A DNA stretch of 9,233 bases, taken from Dehalococcoidia bacterium (GTDB taxonomy: Bacteria; Chloroflexota; Dehalococcoidia; GIF9; AB-539-J10). The stretch is taken from positions 1 to 9,233 of the forward strand of contig JAUVYX010000019.1 in the NCBI GenBank assembly GCA_030602865.1. Reading direction: 5' to 3'. This document shows, one piece after another, positions 1 through 7,210 of this stretch (position 1 is its first letter; each line of letters opens with the position of its first letter). Below the pieces are notes generated by a model. That model saw only the letters and a program-made list of their open reading frames with translations. It was not told where the DNA came from and searched no databases. The translations under genes and the position numbers were made by a program.

Positions 1-13
1 TCTTGCTTGCAAG

Positions 14-31
14 TCTAGCAGGGGTGCTAGA
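14..31. repeat. Perfect inverted repeat, 7-bp arms, GGGG loop
   Basis: TCTAGCA, a four-base GGGG loop, then TGCTAGA. The arms are perfectly complementary. There is no T-run on either side, so it is not an obvious intrinsic terminator. It may be part of an origin or packaging structure in the intergenic region. Confidence 0.6.
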
Positions 32-293
32 TGCTCTCAGACGGCTCACAATCAGATTCTACAGGGGTTATCTGTGATATATATGGCAATGGTCTAGTAG
101 TGGTCACCCGATGCACCAGGTGACCACTACATTTTCCTGACCGCTCACGGCTAGAGAACCCCTCACTCTGTCCGCTCAAGCTCGTAGTGTAAAAATAATC
201 AACCAGTTTCATCGCTGCCCTAAATGAAAGCAGATGTGCTCGATACAACCAGCCAATTATGGAATATATTGTTGTTACTTTGTACAGTTTCAT
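27..293 (-). CDS. Doubtful 88-aa ORF coupled to the basic-protein gene
   Basis: An open frame of 88 codons begins with an ATG that overlaps the stop of the preceding gene as ATGA, the same junction style used elsewhere in this operon. The first 40 residues are fairly hydrophobic. The rest is rich in Ser, Arg and Cys and looks like translated non-coding DNA, and the frame runs through both hairpins. Only a weak GGGT lies upstream as a possible ribosome site. I recognise no family. It is kept because of the coupled start, but non-coding intergenic DNA is the likelier reading. Confidence 0.22.
   Translation of the reverse strand: MKLYKVTTIYSIIGWLYRAHLLSFRAAMKLVDYFYTTSLSGQSEGFSSRERSGKCSGHLVHRVTTTRPLPYISQITPVESDCEPSESI
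97..130. repeat. Perfect inverted repeat, 12-bp arms
   Basis: Arms GTAGTGGTCACC (97-108) and GGTGACCACTAC (119-130) are perfectly complementary around a 10-base loop. The plus-strand 3' side continues ATTTTCC; the minus-strand 3' side has no T-run. It could weakly terminate transcripts of the minus-strand operon ending at 290. It could equally be a structural element of single-stranded DNA, such as an origin or packaging hairpin. The structure is certain from sequence; the role is not. Confidence 0.7.
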
Positions 294-709
294 TGCGTTC
301 TACCCGAATTGTTTCGATGATTATTAACCCTGGGAGTGTGAAGTCCCATTTTACTTATATCTTCTTGCATTACATCGAAACCGCCACTAAGATTCTTTGA
401 TACTTCAACCCTTCCACCTTCACGCCTTTTCAGTATCTGCCTTAACTTGTCAGCATCCCGATAATCTTTTCTGTGTCCGAGTATTTGACCGAATCTTACC
501 CCACCTGGCATAAAAGGCTGCCCAGCAGAGCTATGTCTAATATTTTCAGCCGTTCTTTTCAGTCTCCCGATTATTCTACTGCTTAATGTATTCCGTGTTT
601 TTATCACCCTTCTTCTCTTTACTACCCTTTTTGCAACCCGTTTTACAACCCGTTTTACAATCCGTTTCTTTATAACCCGTTTCTTTACAACCCGTTTCTT
701 ATTTGCCAT
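290..709 (-). CDS. Arg/Lys-repeat basic protein, possible genome-binding protein
   Basis: The product is 139 aa. Residues about 4-37 are a nearly pure repeat of Lys/Arg clusters separated by two aliphatic residues (KKRVV, KKRVI, KKRIV, then KRVV-type units), encoded by 15-nt and then 12-nt tandem DNA repeats. The remainder is a soluble, still basic region with no membrane segment (GQPFMPGGVRFGQILGHR in the middle). The start at 709 is preferred over an in-frame ATG at 727, because GGGAGG lies 10 nt upstream and the start overlaps the ATPase stop (TGATG). The tail resembles protamine or histone H1 tails and could neutralise packaged DNA. This role is inferred; I recognise no family. An assembly adaptor for the upstream ATPase is an alternative. 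Confidence 0.85.
   Translation of the reverse strand: MANKKRVVKKRVIKKRIVKRVVKRVAKRVVKRRRVIKTRNTLSSRIIGRLKRTAENIRHSSAGQPFMPGGVRFGQILGHRKDYRDADKLRQILKRREGGRVEVSKNLSGGFDVMQEDISKMGLHTPRVNNHRNNSGRTQ
621..700 (-). repeat. Tandem 12-15 nt repeats encoding the basic repeat
   Basis: On the plus strand, units of the form TTTCTTTACAACCCG (15 nt) and TTTTACAACCCG (12 nt) follow each other with few changes (TACAACCCG, TATAACCCG, TACAATCCG, TGCAACCCG). Each unit encodes one Lys/Arg-Val/Ile block. The nucleotide identity between units suggests recent or ongoing expansion by slippage or recombination, rather than only selection on the protein. Confidence 0.8.
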
Positions 710-1353
710 CAAACAACCGCCTCCCAAGAATAAAATAACTTTTGAATCAAGGGAATATTTACCATAAATTTTGTCACCCTTTTTACCTTCAGTTTGTTGA
801 TGATATTTAATCTTATCGCTGCTCCCTTTTGTTCTGACTGTGTTATAATTTCGACTTGCATTGATTCTCGTATCAGTGTATCTATAGCCTTGCCAATATG
901 AGCCGTTCCTATTATATAATTAAATAGCTTTTCGTCTTGCCAAAGACCCAAAAGTGATTCTGTTTGTTCTCTGTCATGCCAAAACCTATGACTAAATACT
1001 CGGTCAATTTCGTCTATTAAGATTATCTTGTGCTTCAATCCGTTTTTAACTACGTTTCCCATAAATTTCCGCATATTTATATTCGTTAGGTAATGGTAAG
1101 TATCCAGCTCTACAACCTGGCTTTTTTGACAAAAATCCCAAAGCTCCATAAGTTTAGCCTGATTTGTCTTAGTCTCTATGCCCTGGATATGGAATTTAGC
1201 AAAATCATCACTGGGTTTTCCAGGCTTAAATAAATGTATATTCGATACTATATCATGCACCGAAAAGCCATGATGCAAAACCAACTCCAGAACTGTACCA
1301 ACAGCAGCAGTCGTTTTATATTGCCGTTGCCGTCCCTTAATTATGACTATCAT
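709..1353 (-). CDS. Zot/pI-like P-loop ATPase, candidate virion assembly motor
   Basis: The product is 214 aa. A P-loop starts almost at the N-terminus (residues 2-15, IVIIKGRQRQYKTT), as in the Zot/gene I family of filamentous phages. A Walker B follows at about 109-116 (KIILIDEID) with Arg123 just after it, matching the family pattern DE...f..R. Residues 148-163 (IGTAHIGKAIDTLIRE) match the following Zot strand-helix. The Walker A is abnormal: the Gly normally before the Lys is Tyr12 (G-x4-Y-K-T). The protein stops without the membrane segment and extracytoplasmic domain of typical pI/Zot, so it resembles a cytoplasmic ATPase domain alone. It should power virion assembly or DNA export at the membrane. 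The start overlaps the previous stop (ATGA). A packaging ATPase of another virus group is the alternative. Confidence 0.75.
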   Translation of the reverse strand: MIVIIKGRQRQYKTTAAVGTVLELVLHHGFSVHDIVSNIHLFKPGKPSDDFAKFHIQGIETKTNQAKLMELWDFCQKSQVVELDTYHYLTNINMRKFMGNVVKNGLKHKIILIDEIDRVFSHRFWHDREQTESLLGLWQDEKLFNYIIGTAHIGKAIDTLIRESMQVEIITQSEQKGAAIRLNIINKLKVKRVTKFMVNIPLIQKLFYSWEAVV

Positions 1354-1721
1354 TGATTAGTACCCCTGACCAGTGATTCCAATTCCCTTTTGCCCCTGGT
1401 AATCAACCGAGCTATATACTGAGCTATCGCTACACGGGAAAATTGAAAACGTGATTCCCCTTCCAGTGTCAACTGATGTTCTTCTATCATGTTAGCTACA
1501 TCATCAATATATTTATATTTATCAGTATCAAAATACCATTTCCTGAATCTCATGGCTGCCATCCGAAGAACCATCAACAACTTTGCCTGGTCTGAATTTA
1601 CTATTATTCTGTTTGTTGGCGATATTTCCAAGAGCCGTGATGCTTCCGCTCCACCACTATTGCCACTTTCATCAAATATGATTGCGTTTTCTTGTTCCTC
1701 AATCCAGGTTTCAACTCCCAT
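1350..1721 (-). CDS. Hypothetical soluble 123-aa protein
   Basis: I do not recognise this protein. It has an acidic N-terminal quarter (WIEEQENAIIFDESGNSGG), then a largely helical basic-amphipathic region (AKLLMVLRMAAMRFRKWYFD) and a helical C-terminal half ending RGKRELESLVRGTNQ. No signal peptide or membrane segment is visible. A GGGGGG-containing Shine-Dalgarno run lies a few bases upstream, and its stop overlaps the ATPase start (ATGA), so both should be made in similar amounts. The position beside a truncated Zot-like ATPase makes an ATPase partner or assembly cofactor a reasonable guess, unsupported by homology. Confidence 0.8.
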   Translation of the reverse strand: MGVETWIEEQENAIIFDESGNSGGAEASRLLEISPTNRIIVNSDQAKLLMVLRMAAMRFRKWYFDTDKYKYIDDVANMIEEHQLTLEGESRFQFSRVAIAQYIARLITRGKRELESLVRGTNQ

Positions 1722-1733
1722 TTTGCCCCCCTT

Positions 1734-2345
1734 TTATGGCACGACCTGACCAGGCTTTATTGGTATTATCCTCGGTTGTTCTGGTGGTGCTTGCTGCGTT
1801 TGATTAGGCTGCTCCGCTCCAGGTGCAGCTATTTCTTGCGGTCTGAAATTAAACCAATAAATTGCTGCTGCTATACCCAGGACGACCAGAACAATAGTCA
1901 TCCACTGGAACACCTTTTGAGGTTTAACAGAATCCAATGCTTTTGAAACAGCATGACCTAACGTTAGAGCTGACAATTCTGTTAAGCCCTCATTGTATTT
2001 TGCCCTTTGTGCCTCATCCATGTAACCAAGCGGATGAGCGACAATCTGACCATCTTCAACCCCGATAACACGCCTACCCCTTATTTCTTCATGTGGATAG
2101 TCTGTAGGCAATGCTACGATATGATATAGTTTGCTATTAGCTTTATAAAAATACAATTCACCTTCTTTTGCCTCAAAAAATCTTTGAGCTTCAACAGTTC
2201 TAAGGTGAGAACCAGCTTTTATATAGAGCTGACCACGTTCAGGATTGTAGCCGACCCACTTTACAGCTAATGCTTTCCAGTCTATCCGATTAGCCACTAA
2301 GGCGATTGCAAGTACCGCTATTGTCAGCCATGCTATCCAGTTCAC
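1734..2345 (-). CDS. 203-aa membrane protein with two TM segments and Pro/Gln tail
   Basis: The start is GTG at 2345, overlapping the upstream TGA by four bases (GTGA), with AGGGGG about 8 nt upstream. Residues 1-20 form one hydrophobic segment. Residues 21-145 are a soluble domain (KAGSHLRTVEAQRFF, LYFYKANSKLYHIVALP). A second segment spans about 146-165, and the last 35 residues are rich in Pro, Gln and Ala. No family was recognised. Typical pI/Zot proteins carry a membrane anchor and outer domain that the ATPase here lacks; this protein is the nearest candidate to supply them in trans. That is inference from gene order only. Confidence 0.85.
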   Translation of the reverse strand: MNWIAWLTIAVLAIALVANRIDWKALAVKWVGYNPERGQLYIKAGSHLRTVEAQRFFEAKEGELYFYKANSKLYHIVALPTDYPHEEIRGRRVIGVEDGQIVAHPLGYMDEAQRAKYNEGLTELSALTLGHAVSKALDSVKPQKVFQWMTIVLVVLGIAAAIYWFNFRPQEIAAPGAEQPNQTQQAPPEQPRIIPIKPGQVVP

Positions 2346-4192
2346 GCTAAATTCCCCCTTTTAATATTTCTTATTTGCACAACAGCAAAGATAAAAACGA
2401 CTGCTGCTGCTGCCTGGATTGCTTCTGTATCCTCGTGACCAGCCGATAAAGCAATAACACCAATCCAGGCTGGTATTAACGCTATGTACAAAAAAACCTT
2501 TTTTACTATCGCTGCAATCATCAGTAGCACTAATGAAAATGCCAGCAACAAATAAAAACCTGATATTGCCAGTGTAATTTCCAAATCATCACCCCCGATA
2601 CTTTCATTAATATAAGCTGAACTCACTATCCCCTTATACTGATTGAATAAACTAAACTCGTAAACTGTACTATTCAAATCCATGCCATTAACAACCGCAT
2701 TAGTCAGATTGCCAGAGTATACCAGGTAATCACTAGAGTTACTCGTAGGTACTGACGTATTAACAACCAAAGTATAGAAATCGCTTGCATCGAGAGCTGA
2801 CCAATTAGCCGTTACCTGATTAATACCTGTTTGGACCAACTCCAAATCTATAGGTTCTGATACAGCATCAATATAATAGACTATATCTATAACAGGGTCA
2901 CCAAAAGGATGACCGTAATCTGCCATAAACCTATAAACGTCCAGGGTTGACCTACCTTCCCTATCCCCCCAAAAGAATTGAAAATACCCACCAATCCCCG
3001 AATTATCATCAATGACTTGCTGAACTACACTTGCAAAATCAGGTGTTGTATGGTCAACACCAGCCACCGTGTGTTCAACAGCATCATAAGTGATATTATC
3101 AGTTAGCACCCTTGATAAAAAATCACTCATATCATTTGGTGCTCCAGTAATCTGAGTAGCATTGTAACTATTCTCAGCCATCATCCTCGTATTTACATTA
3201 TCCGTTGAGTAGTTTCCCACTCCAAACGTTGCATTAGCCGTATTTATTATTGCATTACCTGGTAATGTTATTGGAAACCTGACAACCAATTCCGTATTCC
3301 CAAACGTTGTAAATCTGCCTACATACAGCTCTGGCAAAGCATTTCTGTACTGGCTAAAAGCCATCCTTATATAGCCGTCATCAGCTTCTGCTTCAGGGTT
3401 TTCCGATATAGTTAAGGCATCATAAATTGGATAAACTTCGTTTCCGCTAAGAATTATTGTCTCAGCTCTCCATCCGGGAAAATTCTCTATAGTCATGCCC
3501 ACCTGGTTAAAATTGCCATCAACTGCATATGCATAATCTACCAGCTTACTTCGACCATCTGAACCATCAATGTTCAATACATATTTGACAGGTGAATACT
3601 TAGATTTGATGATTCGCCCGAATATTATTTTGTCGCTTTTTATATCTATGAATACATCTGTGTCTTTGTAGTAGTCCTTCCATAAATATCTAGTCCTGGT
3701 TACTTCTATCTCAGCACTTGCATTGCCAAAAGCCTGTTTGCCATCAGAATAATAACTGGCTTCCAGTGATACATTGTACCAGCCTGATTCTTTTGACCTA
3801 TATTCAAATGCTGGCTTATCGCTTACGACAACTCTCAAGTCGTATGGAGTGAACCAGACTTTCCCATTGCTAAAATATGGATTGGTGACATTCCACTCTG
3901 AATTATCATAATACATCAATACACCAGGACTTGACTTTATATGATAATAATTCCTACCGCTCCATTCACCGAGATATGTTTTCACGCTGCGTTTGATGGT
4001 GTCGCCTGAACCATGCACAATACTCTGATTTACCAATAGCCCCAATGACAAAATCACCAATGTAAGCAATCCCCAAAAAGTTAAAGTGATTTTTTGCTTT
4101 GCATCTAACCTGGCAGCTATTTCTTTTATCTTCAATAAAAAAAATGCCAGGCACAGCATTAAGAGGACTAACCACAGCAAAGATTCTAGCAT
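2342..4192 (-). CDS. 616-aa membrane-anchored surface protein with Fn3-like domain
   Basis: Two hydrophobic segments at about 3-21 and 36-54 precede a large predicted extracellular region (about 58-538). Three more hydrophobic segments lie at about 539-562, 564-583 and 591-606. Within the ectodomain, residues near 300-330 (VVRFPITLPGNAIINTANAT) resemble the jelly-roll edge of DNRLRE-type repeats. Residues about 445-528 read as a fibronectin type III domain (VTANWSALDASDFYTLVV, then LNSTVYEFSLF). About 13 N-x-S/T sites lie in the ectodomain, suggesting it is displayed and possibly N-glycosylated. The start follows the upstream stop directly (TAA-A-ATG); its ribosome site (AGGGG, about 14 nt away) is poor, so translation is probably coupled. 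It may be a second adhesin or a virion or envelope glycoprotein-like component. Confidence 0.9.
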   Translation of the reverse strand: MLESLLWLVLLMLCLAFFLLKIKEIAARLDAKQKITLTFWGLLTLVILSLGLLVNQSIVHGSGDTIKRSVKTYLGEWSGRNYYHIKSSPGVLMYYDNSEWNVTNPYFSNGKVWFTPYDLRVVVSDKPAFEYRSKESGWYNVSLEASYYSDGKQAFGNASAEIEVTRTRYLWKDYYKDTDVFIDIKSDKIIFGRIIKSKYSPVKYVLNIDGSDGRSKLVDYAYAVDGNFNQVGMTIENFPGWRAETIILSGNEVYPIYDALTISENPEAEADDGYIRMAFSQYRNALPELYVGRFTTFGNTELVVRFPITLPGNAIINTANATFGVGNYSTDNVNTRMMAENSYNATQITGAPNDMSDFLSRVLTDNITYDAVEHTVAGVDHTTPDFASVVQQVIDDNSGIGGYFQFFWGDREGRSTLDVYRFMADYGHPFGDPVIDIVYYIDAVSEPIDLELVQTGINQVTANWSALDASDFYTLVVNTSVPTSNSSDYLVYSGNLTNAVVNGMDLNSTVYEFSLFNQYKGIVSSAYINESIGGDDLEITLAISGFYLLLAFSLVLLMIAAIVKKVFLYIALIPAWIGVIALSAGHEDTEAIQAAAAVVFIFAVVQIRNIKRGNLA

Positions 4193-4193
4193 T

Positions 4194-4496
4194 TTAAGTA
4201 TTTGTACCCCTTACAAATTTTAGCAGTATAAAAGCGGGCATTAGTGTAATAATAATATATATTATTGAAATTATGTAGGGTACTCCAGGTACAGTAAAAG
4301 ATATAATAGCAAAGAAAAATGATACACCTTGCCAAATCCAATCAAACAATGCCAGGGCTGATGGCTGTACTGTAGGTACTACTGGAGTTTCTATAGCATC
4401 TGCTTGATAAATAGTTAGACCTAAGTTTCCACCAAAGATGATGACACAAGCTATAATCAGAACCGATAATACCAGCCAATCATTATCATTTCTCAT
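4194..4496 (-). CDS. 100-aa membrane protein with three hydrophobic segments (pVI-like position)
   Basis: The ATG at 4496 is chosen because it lies one base after the stop of the large upstream gene and has GGTGGAG about 6 nt ahead. Earlier in-frame starts would run inside that gene. Hydrophobic stretches lie at about 8-30, 54-70 and 73-95, with little outside them. The first could be a cleaved signal (residues after GLTIYQADA are Pro- and Val-rich). Size, topology and location directly after the large adhesin gene match Ff gene VI, the minor coat protein that holds pIII at the virion end. No clear sequence homology is claimed. Confidence 0.85.
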   Translation of the reverse strand: MRNDNDWLVLSVLIIACVIIFGGNLGLTIYQADAIETPVVPTVQPSALALFDWIWQGVSFFFAIISFTVPGVPYIISIIYIIITLMPAFILLKFVRGTNT

Positions 4497-4497
4497 T

Positions 4498-6681
4498 TTA
4501 TACTCCACCGCCTGATGTTTTTTTCTTGAAGATTCCATATACGATAATTGCGACAATGGGAGCACACAAAGCCACGAACCAGGGATTAATCCATCCAGCA
4601 GCAAACCCACCAGCCAGGATTAACACTATACAACCTGTCAATATAGCTGGATACTTATAAAAAGCAATGCCAGCTACTATCGCTGCCAGCAATAAAATTA
4701 TCCAGCGACCAAATTCATTATCCAGGTCATTCCTTTGCATTACCCCATTTAACCAGGTCAACCAACCCTGTGCTGTTGGTGGCTCTCCAGGGGGTTGCTC
4801 CCCTTCGCCCAACACATCAAAGCCTATTCTTTTCGCATAATAATAATTGTCTACATCATCATCCGACAATTCTATCTGTATGTAATATCCACCTTCGATT
4901 GATGGTGCTGCAATTATAAAATCATTATTTCCGTCATTAAGCTGAAAGCCTGTTATATAAGTACCACCTATATTTACCTGGGCATTTCTTAGGTACGTTG
5001 TCGCCTGTGTTTCTGCTGGTACTCTTAGTGTTACGTTAATATTCTCATTAGTTTCATAGCTTGCTTTATTAATACTAAATCCAATGTATTCTGAAGGTGA
5101 TGCTAAATACCAATAAGATGTATGGGTATTAGTGAGTGTAGTATTATCCGACCTATTTAAAAAAGCTGGCTGGATAAATCCTTTGTTATAGGCAACCAAT
5201 GGAGTCTCCAGGTCTATGACCAATCCATTATAATCATTATAACCAGCTCCAGTAGGATTCATATTAAAGATTGCATATCTCCAGTGAAGCATTGTCGCAG
5301 CATTAGCAGCATCACATTCAAAGTAATCAGTGTGAAGATTGCCCAATGTCTCATTATATATTGCTGTGTTTTCAGACCCACTAACACCATTCAAACGCAT
5401 TTCTAATTCTTGAGTGGCATTTTCAGTTGAGAAATCTATGTTTGTTTTCCAGTGTACAAACATCAAATTGTCAGTACCGACAACGTAATCCTGGAATTGC
5501 TCCGACCATTGACCATACACAGTTGACAGGGAATAAATATCATTCGTCCTTTGTGTAGAACTAGGCGAATCAGCCAAATAGCCCCAATCTGAATATACAT
5601 TATCATTAGTTTCATGCAATCGCAAAAAACCACTGGCTAAAGTCTCCAGTGTACTAGCAGCAAGCCAATAATCATAATTTCCGTCTGACCTGATACTATC
5701 CGAGACAGTATCAAGTACAACACCGCCAGTATCTTCTAATTGCAAAGTGACATTAGCTCCAGAGCCATTACCAGAAGCACCACCAGCACCATTGACCTTC
5801 AACCAAAGTCCATCATCATCCTTGTATGCTGCTTTAGGTGTCCCCCAGGTGATATTAGCTGTATATTCCGAGCCATCAGTTGAAATCGCTACAGAGGCAT
5901 TATCATCATGGGTTGTAGTCCTGGCAGCAGCATCAGCGACATAAGTGATAACTAGCTGTGCTGGATTAACCTGGTAAGTTTCAAAGAGTATATTCTTTTG
6001 GTTTCCAGCTCTGCCTGAATCAGGTGGTGGATATTTTCCAGCGTGGTTAGTTGTCAATAAATAAAAAGGTACTCTGCCATCTGCATCATCAGTGACATAA
6101 TCAAACAATCCAGTTTCCACATCAGCAATATTAAATTCATTCCAGGCACCAGCAGTTATATCATCATAATCCACAACGTTTGATATCCGCTCAGTAGGAT
6201 TACCAAACCACCATTTGCGACCATCAGTGTCCGTAAGATTAGAAGGGTCAGCAGGCGTACCAGTATAAACAGCATAGAATTGCTGCCAACTTGGATATGT
6301 GTCAGTCTTGCTATTGACATATATCCTCAATTTAATATCAGTCACTGTTGAAGCTGCTGGTATTCCCGTAACATTGAAACTCACTATCCCCCAATAGCTA
6401 TTCCACCTGTCAACTGTAAGAGTGCTATTATACCAGCCCATATTCCCACCAAAACCAGGATTATATTTTCTTGGTGATGCTGTATCAGTCATAGTAGTCC
6501 AAACATTTGTATTTGAGGGCATATCAAACCGAGCCTGTTTTCCGTATACATCAGTAGTCACAGTTATATTGGATGAACCAGCAGCAGCATCAACTAATTT
6601 TCCCGGATAAATTGACAAGAACATTGACGACAAGATGACCATTGCAATTAAAGGATTCAAACGATTCAACTTGCACTTCAT
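4498..6681 (-). CDS. 727-aa secreted, C-terminally anchored surface protein (adhesin/spike candidate)
   Basis: A signal peptide (basic MKCKLNR, hydrophobic core, likely cleavage near residues 32-35 in VDAAAG) leads into a long exported region. Residues about 40-250 resemble a DNRLRE-type beta domain (GIVSFNVTGIPAASTVTDIK, AWNEFNIADVETGLFDYV). More beta-rich segments follow, one near 560-625 like a carbohydrate- or surface-binding Ig fold. A Pro-rich linker (about 630-636) precedes three hydrophobic segments at about 660-674, 678-697 and 700-718, and the protein ends KKKTSGGGV. About 13 N-x-S/T sites lie in the outer part. GGGAG upstream supports the ATG. By position (after a small membrane protein and a hairpin) and architecture it corresponds to the Ff gene III receptor-binding protein, though larger and with three anchors rather than one. 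Confidence 0.9.
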   Translation of the reverse strand: MKCKLNRLNPLIAMVILSSMFLSIYPGKLVDAAAGSSNITVTTDVYGKQARFDMPSNTNVWTTMTDTASPRKYNPGFGGNMGWYNSTLTVDRWNSYWGIVSFNVTGIPAASTVTDIKLRIYVNSKTDTYPSWQQFYAVYTGTPADPSNLTDTDGRKWWFGNPTERISNVVDYDDITAGAWNEFNIADVETGLFDYVTDDADGRVPFYLLTTNHAGKYPPPDSGRAGNQKNILFETYQVNPAQLVITYVADAAARTTTHDDNASVAISTDGSEYTANITWGTPKAAYKDDDGLWLKVNGAGGASGNGSGANVTLQLEDTGGVVLDTVSDSIRSDGNYDYWLAASTLETLASGFLRLHETNDNVYSDWGYLADSPSSTQRTNDIYSLSTVYGQWSEQFQDYVVGTDNLMFVHWKTNIDFSTENATQELEMRLNGVSGSENTAIYNETLGNLHTDYFECDAANAATMLHWRYAIFNMNPTGAGYNDYNGLVIDLETPLVAYNKGFIQPAFLNRSDNTTLTNTHTSYWYLASPSEYIGFSINKASYETNENINVTLRVPAETQATTYLRNAQVNIGGTYITGFQLNDGNNDFIIAAPSIEGGYYIQIELSDDDVDNYYYAKRIGFDVLGEGEQPPGEPPTAQGWLTWLNGVMQRNDLDNEFGRWIILLLAAIVAGIAFYKYPAILTGCIVLILAGGFAAGWINPWFVALCAPIVAIIVYGIFKKKTSGGGV

Positions 6682-6717
6682 AATTTAACTCCCGATAATC
6701 ATTTATTTTTTTAGCGG

Positions 6718-6753
6718 TAGACCGCAGAGCTGCTAGGCTAGAACTGCGGTCTA
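6718..6753 (-). promoter_or_regulatory. Intergenic hairpin, 10-bp arms, possible mRNA attenuator or processing site
   Basis: Arms TAGACCGCAG (6718-6727) and CTGCGGTCTA (6744-6753) pair perfectly around a 16-base loop. It lies in the 104-bp gap between the 131-aa membrane protein and the 727-aa surface protein, the longest gap in the operon. Read on the minus strand, the hairpin is followed by CCGCTAAAAAAA, not a U-run, so it is not a standard intrinsic terminator. The distal arm also has a small competing partner (ACCGC/GCGGT at 6714-6725). A stabilising 3' end or an attenuator giving high upstream and low downstream expression is likely, as between gVIII and gIII in Ff phages. Confidence 0.6.
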
Positions 6754-6785
6754 TGACTAAACCAATAAATCAGGCTAACTGACGG

Positions 6786-7181
6786 CTAGACTGTGCTTTT
6801 GCCACGTTTCTTTATCAGCAAGAATACGATGGCAATAACGCCGAGCAAAGGGAATAACCACTCACCAAGTCCAGCACCGAATTTTCCCATTGCGGTCACA
6901 TTGGTTGAATCCTGGACTGTTTGGTTTTGGTCGCTAACAGTTGGTATCAACTGGTAAAGGACAATTATGGCTATAAAGATGAGGATTAAAACCTCAACCG
7001 CATTGCCTGTACCAATTGCTCCAAGCTGACCATTCCTCAATGCTTTGGTAGCACCGATTCCATAAACGCTGACAGCAACCGCAGCCACTCGCCAGCTCTC
7101 CGTCAGGGTTTTCCTGGCTTTCACCAGGACAGCATTTAGTTTTGACCCGAAATCTTTAACGAATTTTAATACATTTTTCAT
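6786..7181 (-). CDS. 131-aa membrane protein, candidate major coat protein
   Basis: A basic amphipathic N-terminus (MKNVLKFVKDFGSKLNAVLVKARK) is followed by a weak hydrophobic stretch at about 31-47, a strong segment at about 60-80 (VEVLILIFIAIIVLYQLIP), a short polar loop with two N-x-T sites (QNQT, TNVT), a second strong segment at about 103-123 and a basic tail (KKRGKSTV). GGGGTG precedes the ATG. There is no clear cleavable signal. A small hydrophobic protein with a basic C-terminus between the SSB and the adhesin gene is what a filamentous phage major coat protein (gene VIII) would be, but it is longer than usual and has two or three membrane segments. A membrane-virus matrix-type protein is an alternative. 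Confidence 0.85.
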   Translation of the reverse strand: MKNVLKFVKDFGSKLNAVLVKARKTLTESWRVAAVAVSVYGIGATKALRNGQLGAIGTGNAVEVLILIFIAIIVLYQLIPTVSDQNQTVQDSTNVTAMGKFGAGLGEWLFPLLGVIAIVFLLIKKRGKSTV

Positions 7182-7210
7182 AGAATCTTCACCCCTTTTT
7201 GCCTAGCTAT

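Larger units (their letters stand above)
1..289. other. Hairpin-rich intergenic region after the main operon
   Basis: This stretch follows the last confident minus-strand gene. It holds a 7-bp-arm hairpin at 14-31 and a 12-bp-arm hairpin at 97-130. Three related words of the form GNC(C/G)GCTCA lie near 40-48, 140-148 and 171-178, and CTAG occurs four times within the first 155 bases. In filamentous phages the matching place (after the morphogenesis genes) holds the replication origins and the packaging hairpin. That role here is inference; no known origin nick motif was recognised. One open frame of 88 codons crosses it and is listed separately as doubtful. Confidence 0.5.

Noticed and set aside
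290..727. Longer version of the basic protein starting at 727
   Set aside because: It would overlap the ATPase by 19 bases; the ATG at 709 has GGGAGG at good spacing and the TGATG junction.
1489..1946. Plus-strand open frames opposite the 123-aa and 203-aa genes
   Set aside because: They are antisense to tightly coupled operon genes and have no promoter or ribosome site.
3966..4175. Minus-strand frame inside the 616-aa gene
   Set aside because: It is a shadow in an alternative frame, with no ribosome site and an incoherent protein.
4497..4610. N-terminal extension of the 100-aa membrane protein
   Set aside because: The extension lies wholly within the 727-aa gene in another frame and disrupts the membrane-protein pattern; the internal ATG has a ribosome site.
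5747..6610. Plus-strand frames opposite the 727-aa gene
   Set aside because: Their compositional bias comes from the Asn/Thr/Gly-rich sense gene; no start signals.
6718..6753. Classical intrinsic terminator
   Set aside because: The minus-strand transcript has an A-run, not a U-run, after the stem; it is reported as an attenuator or processing hairpin instead.
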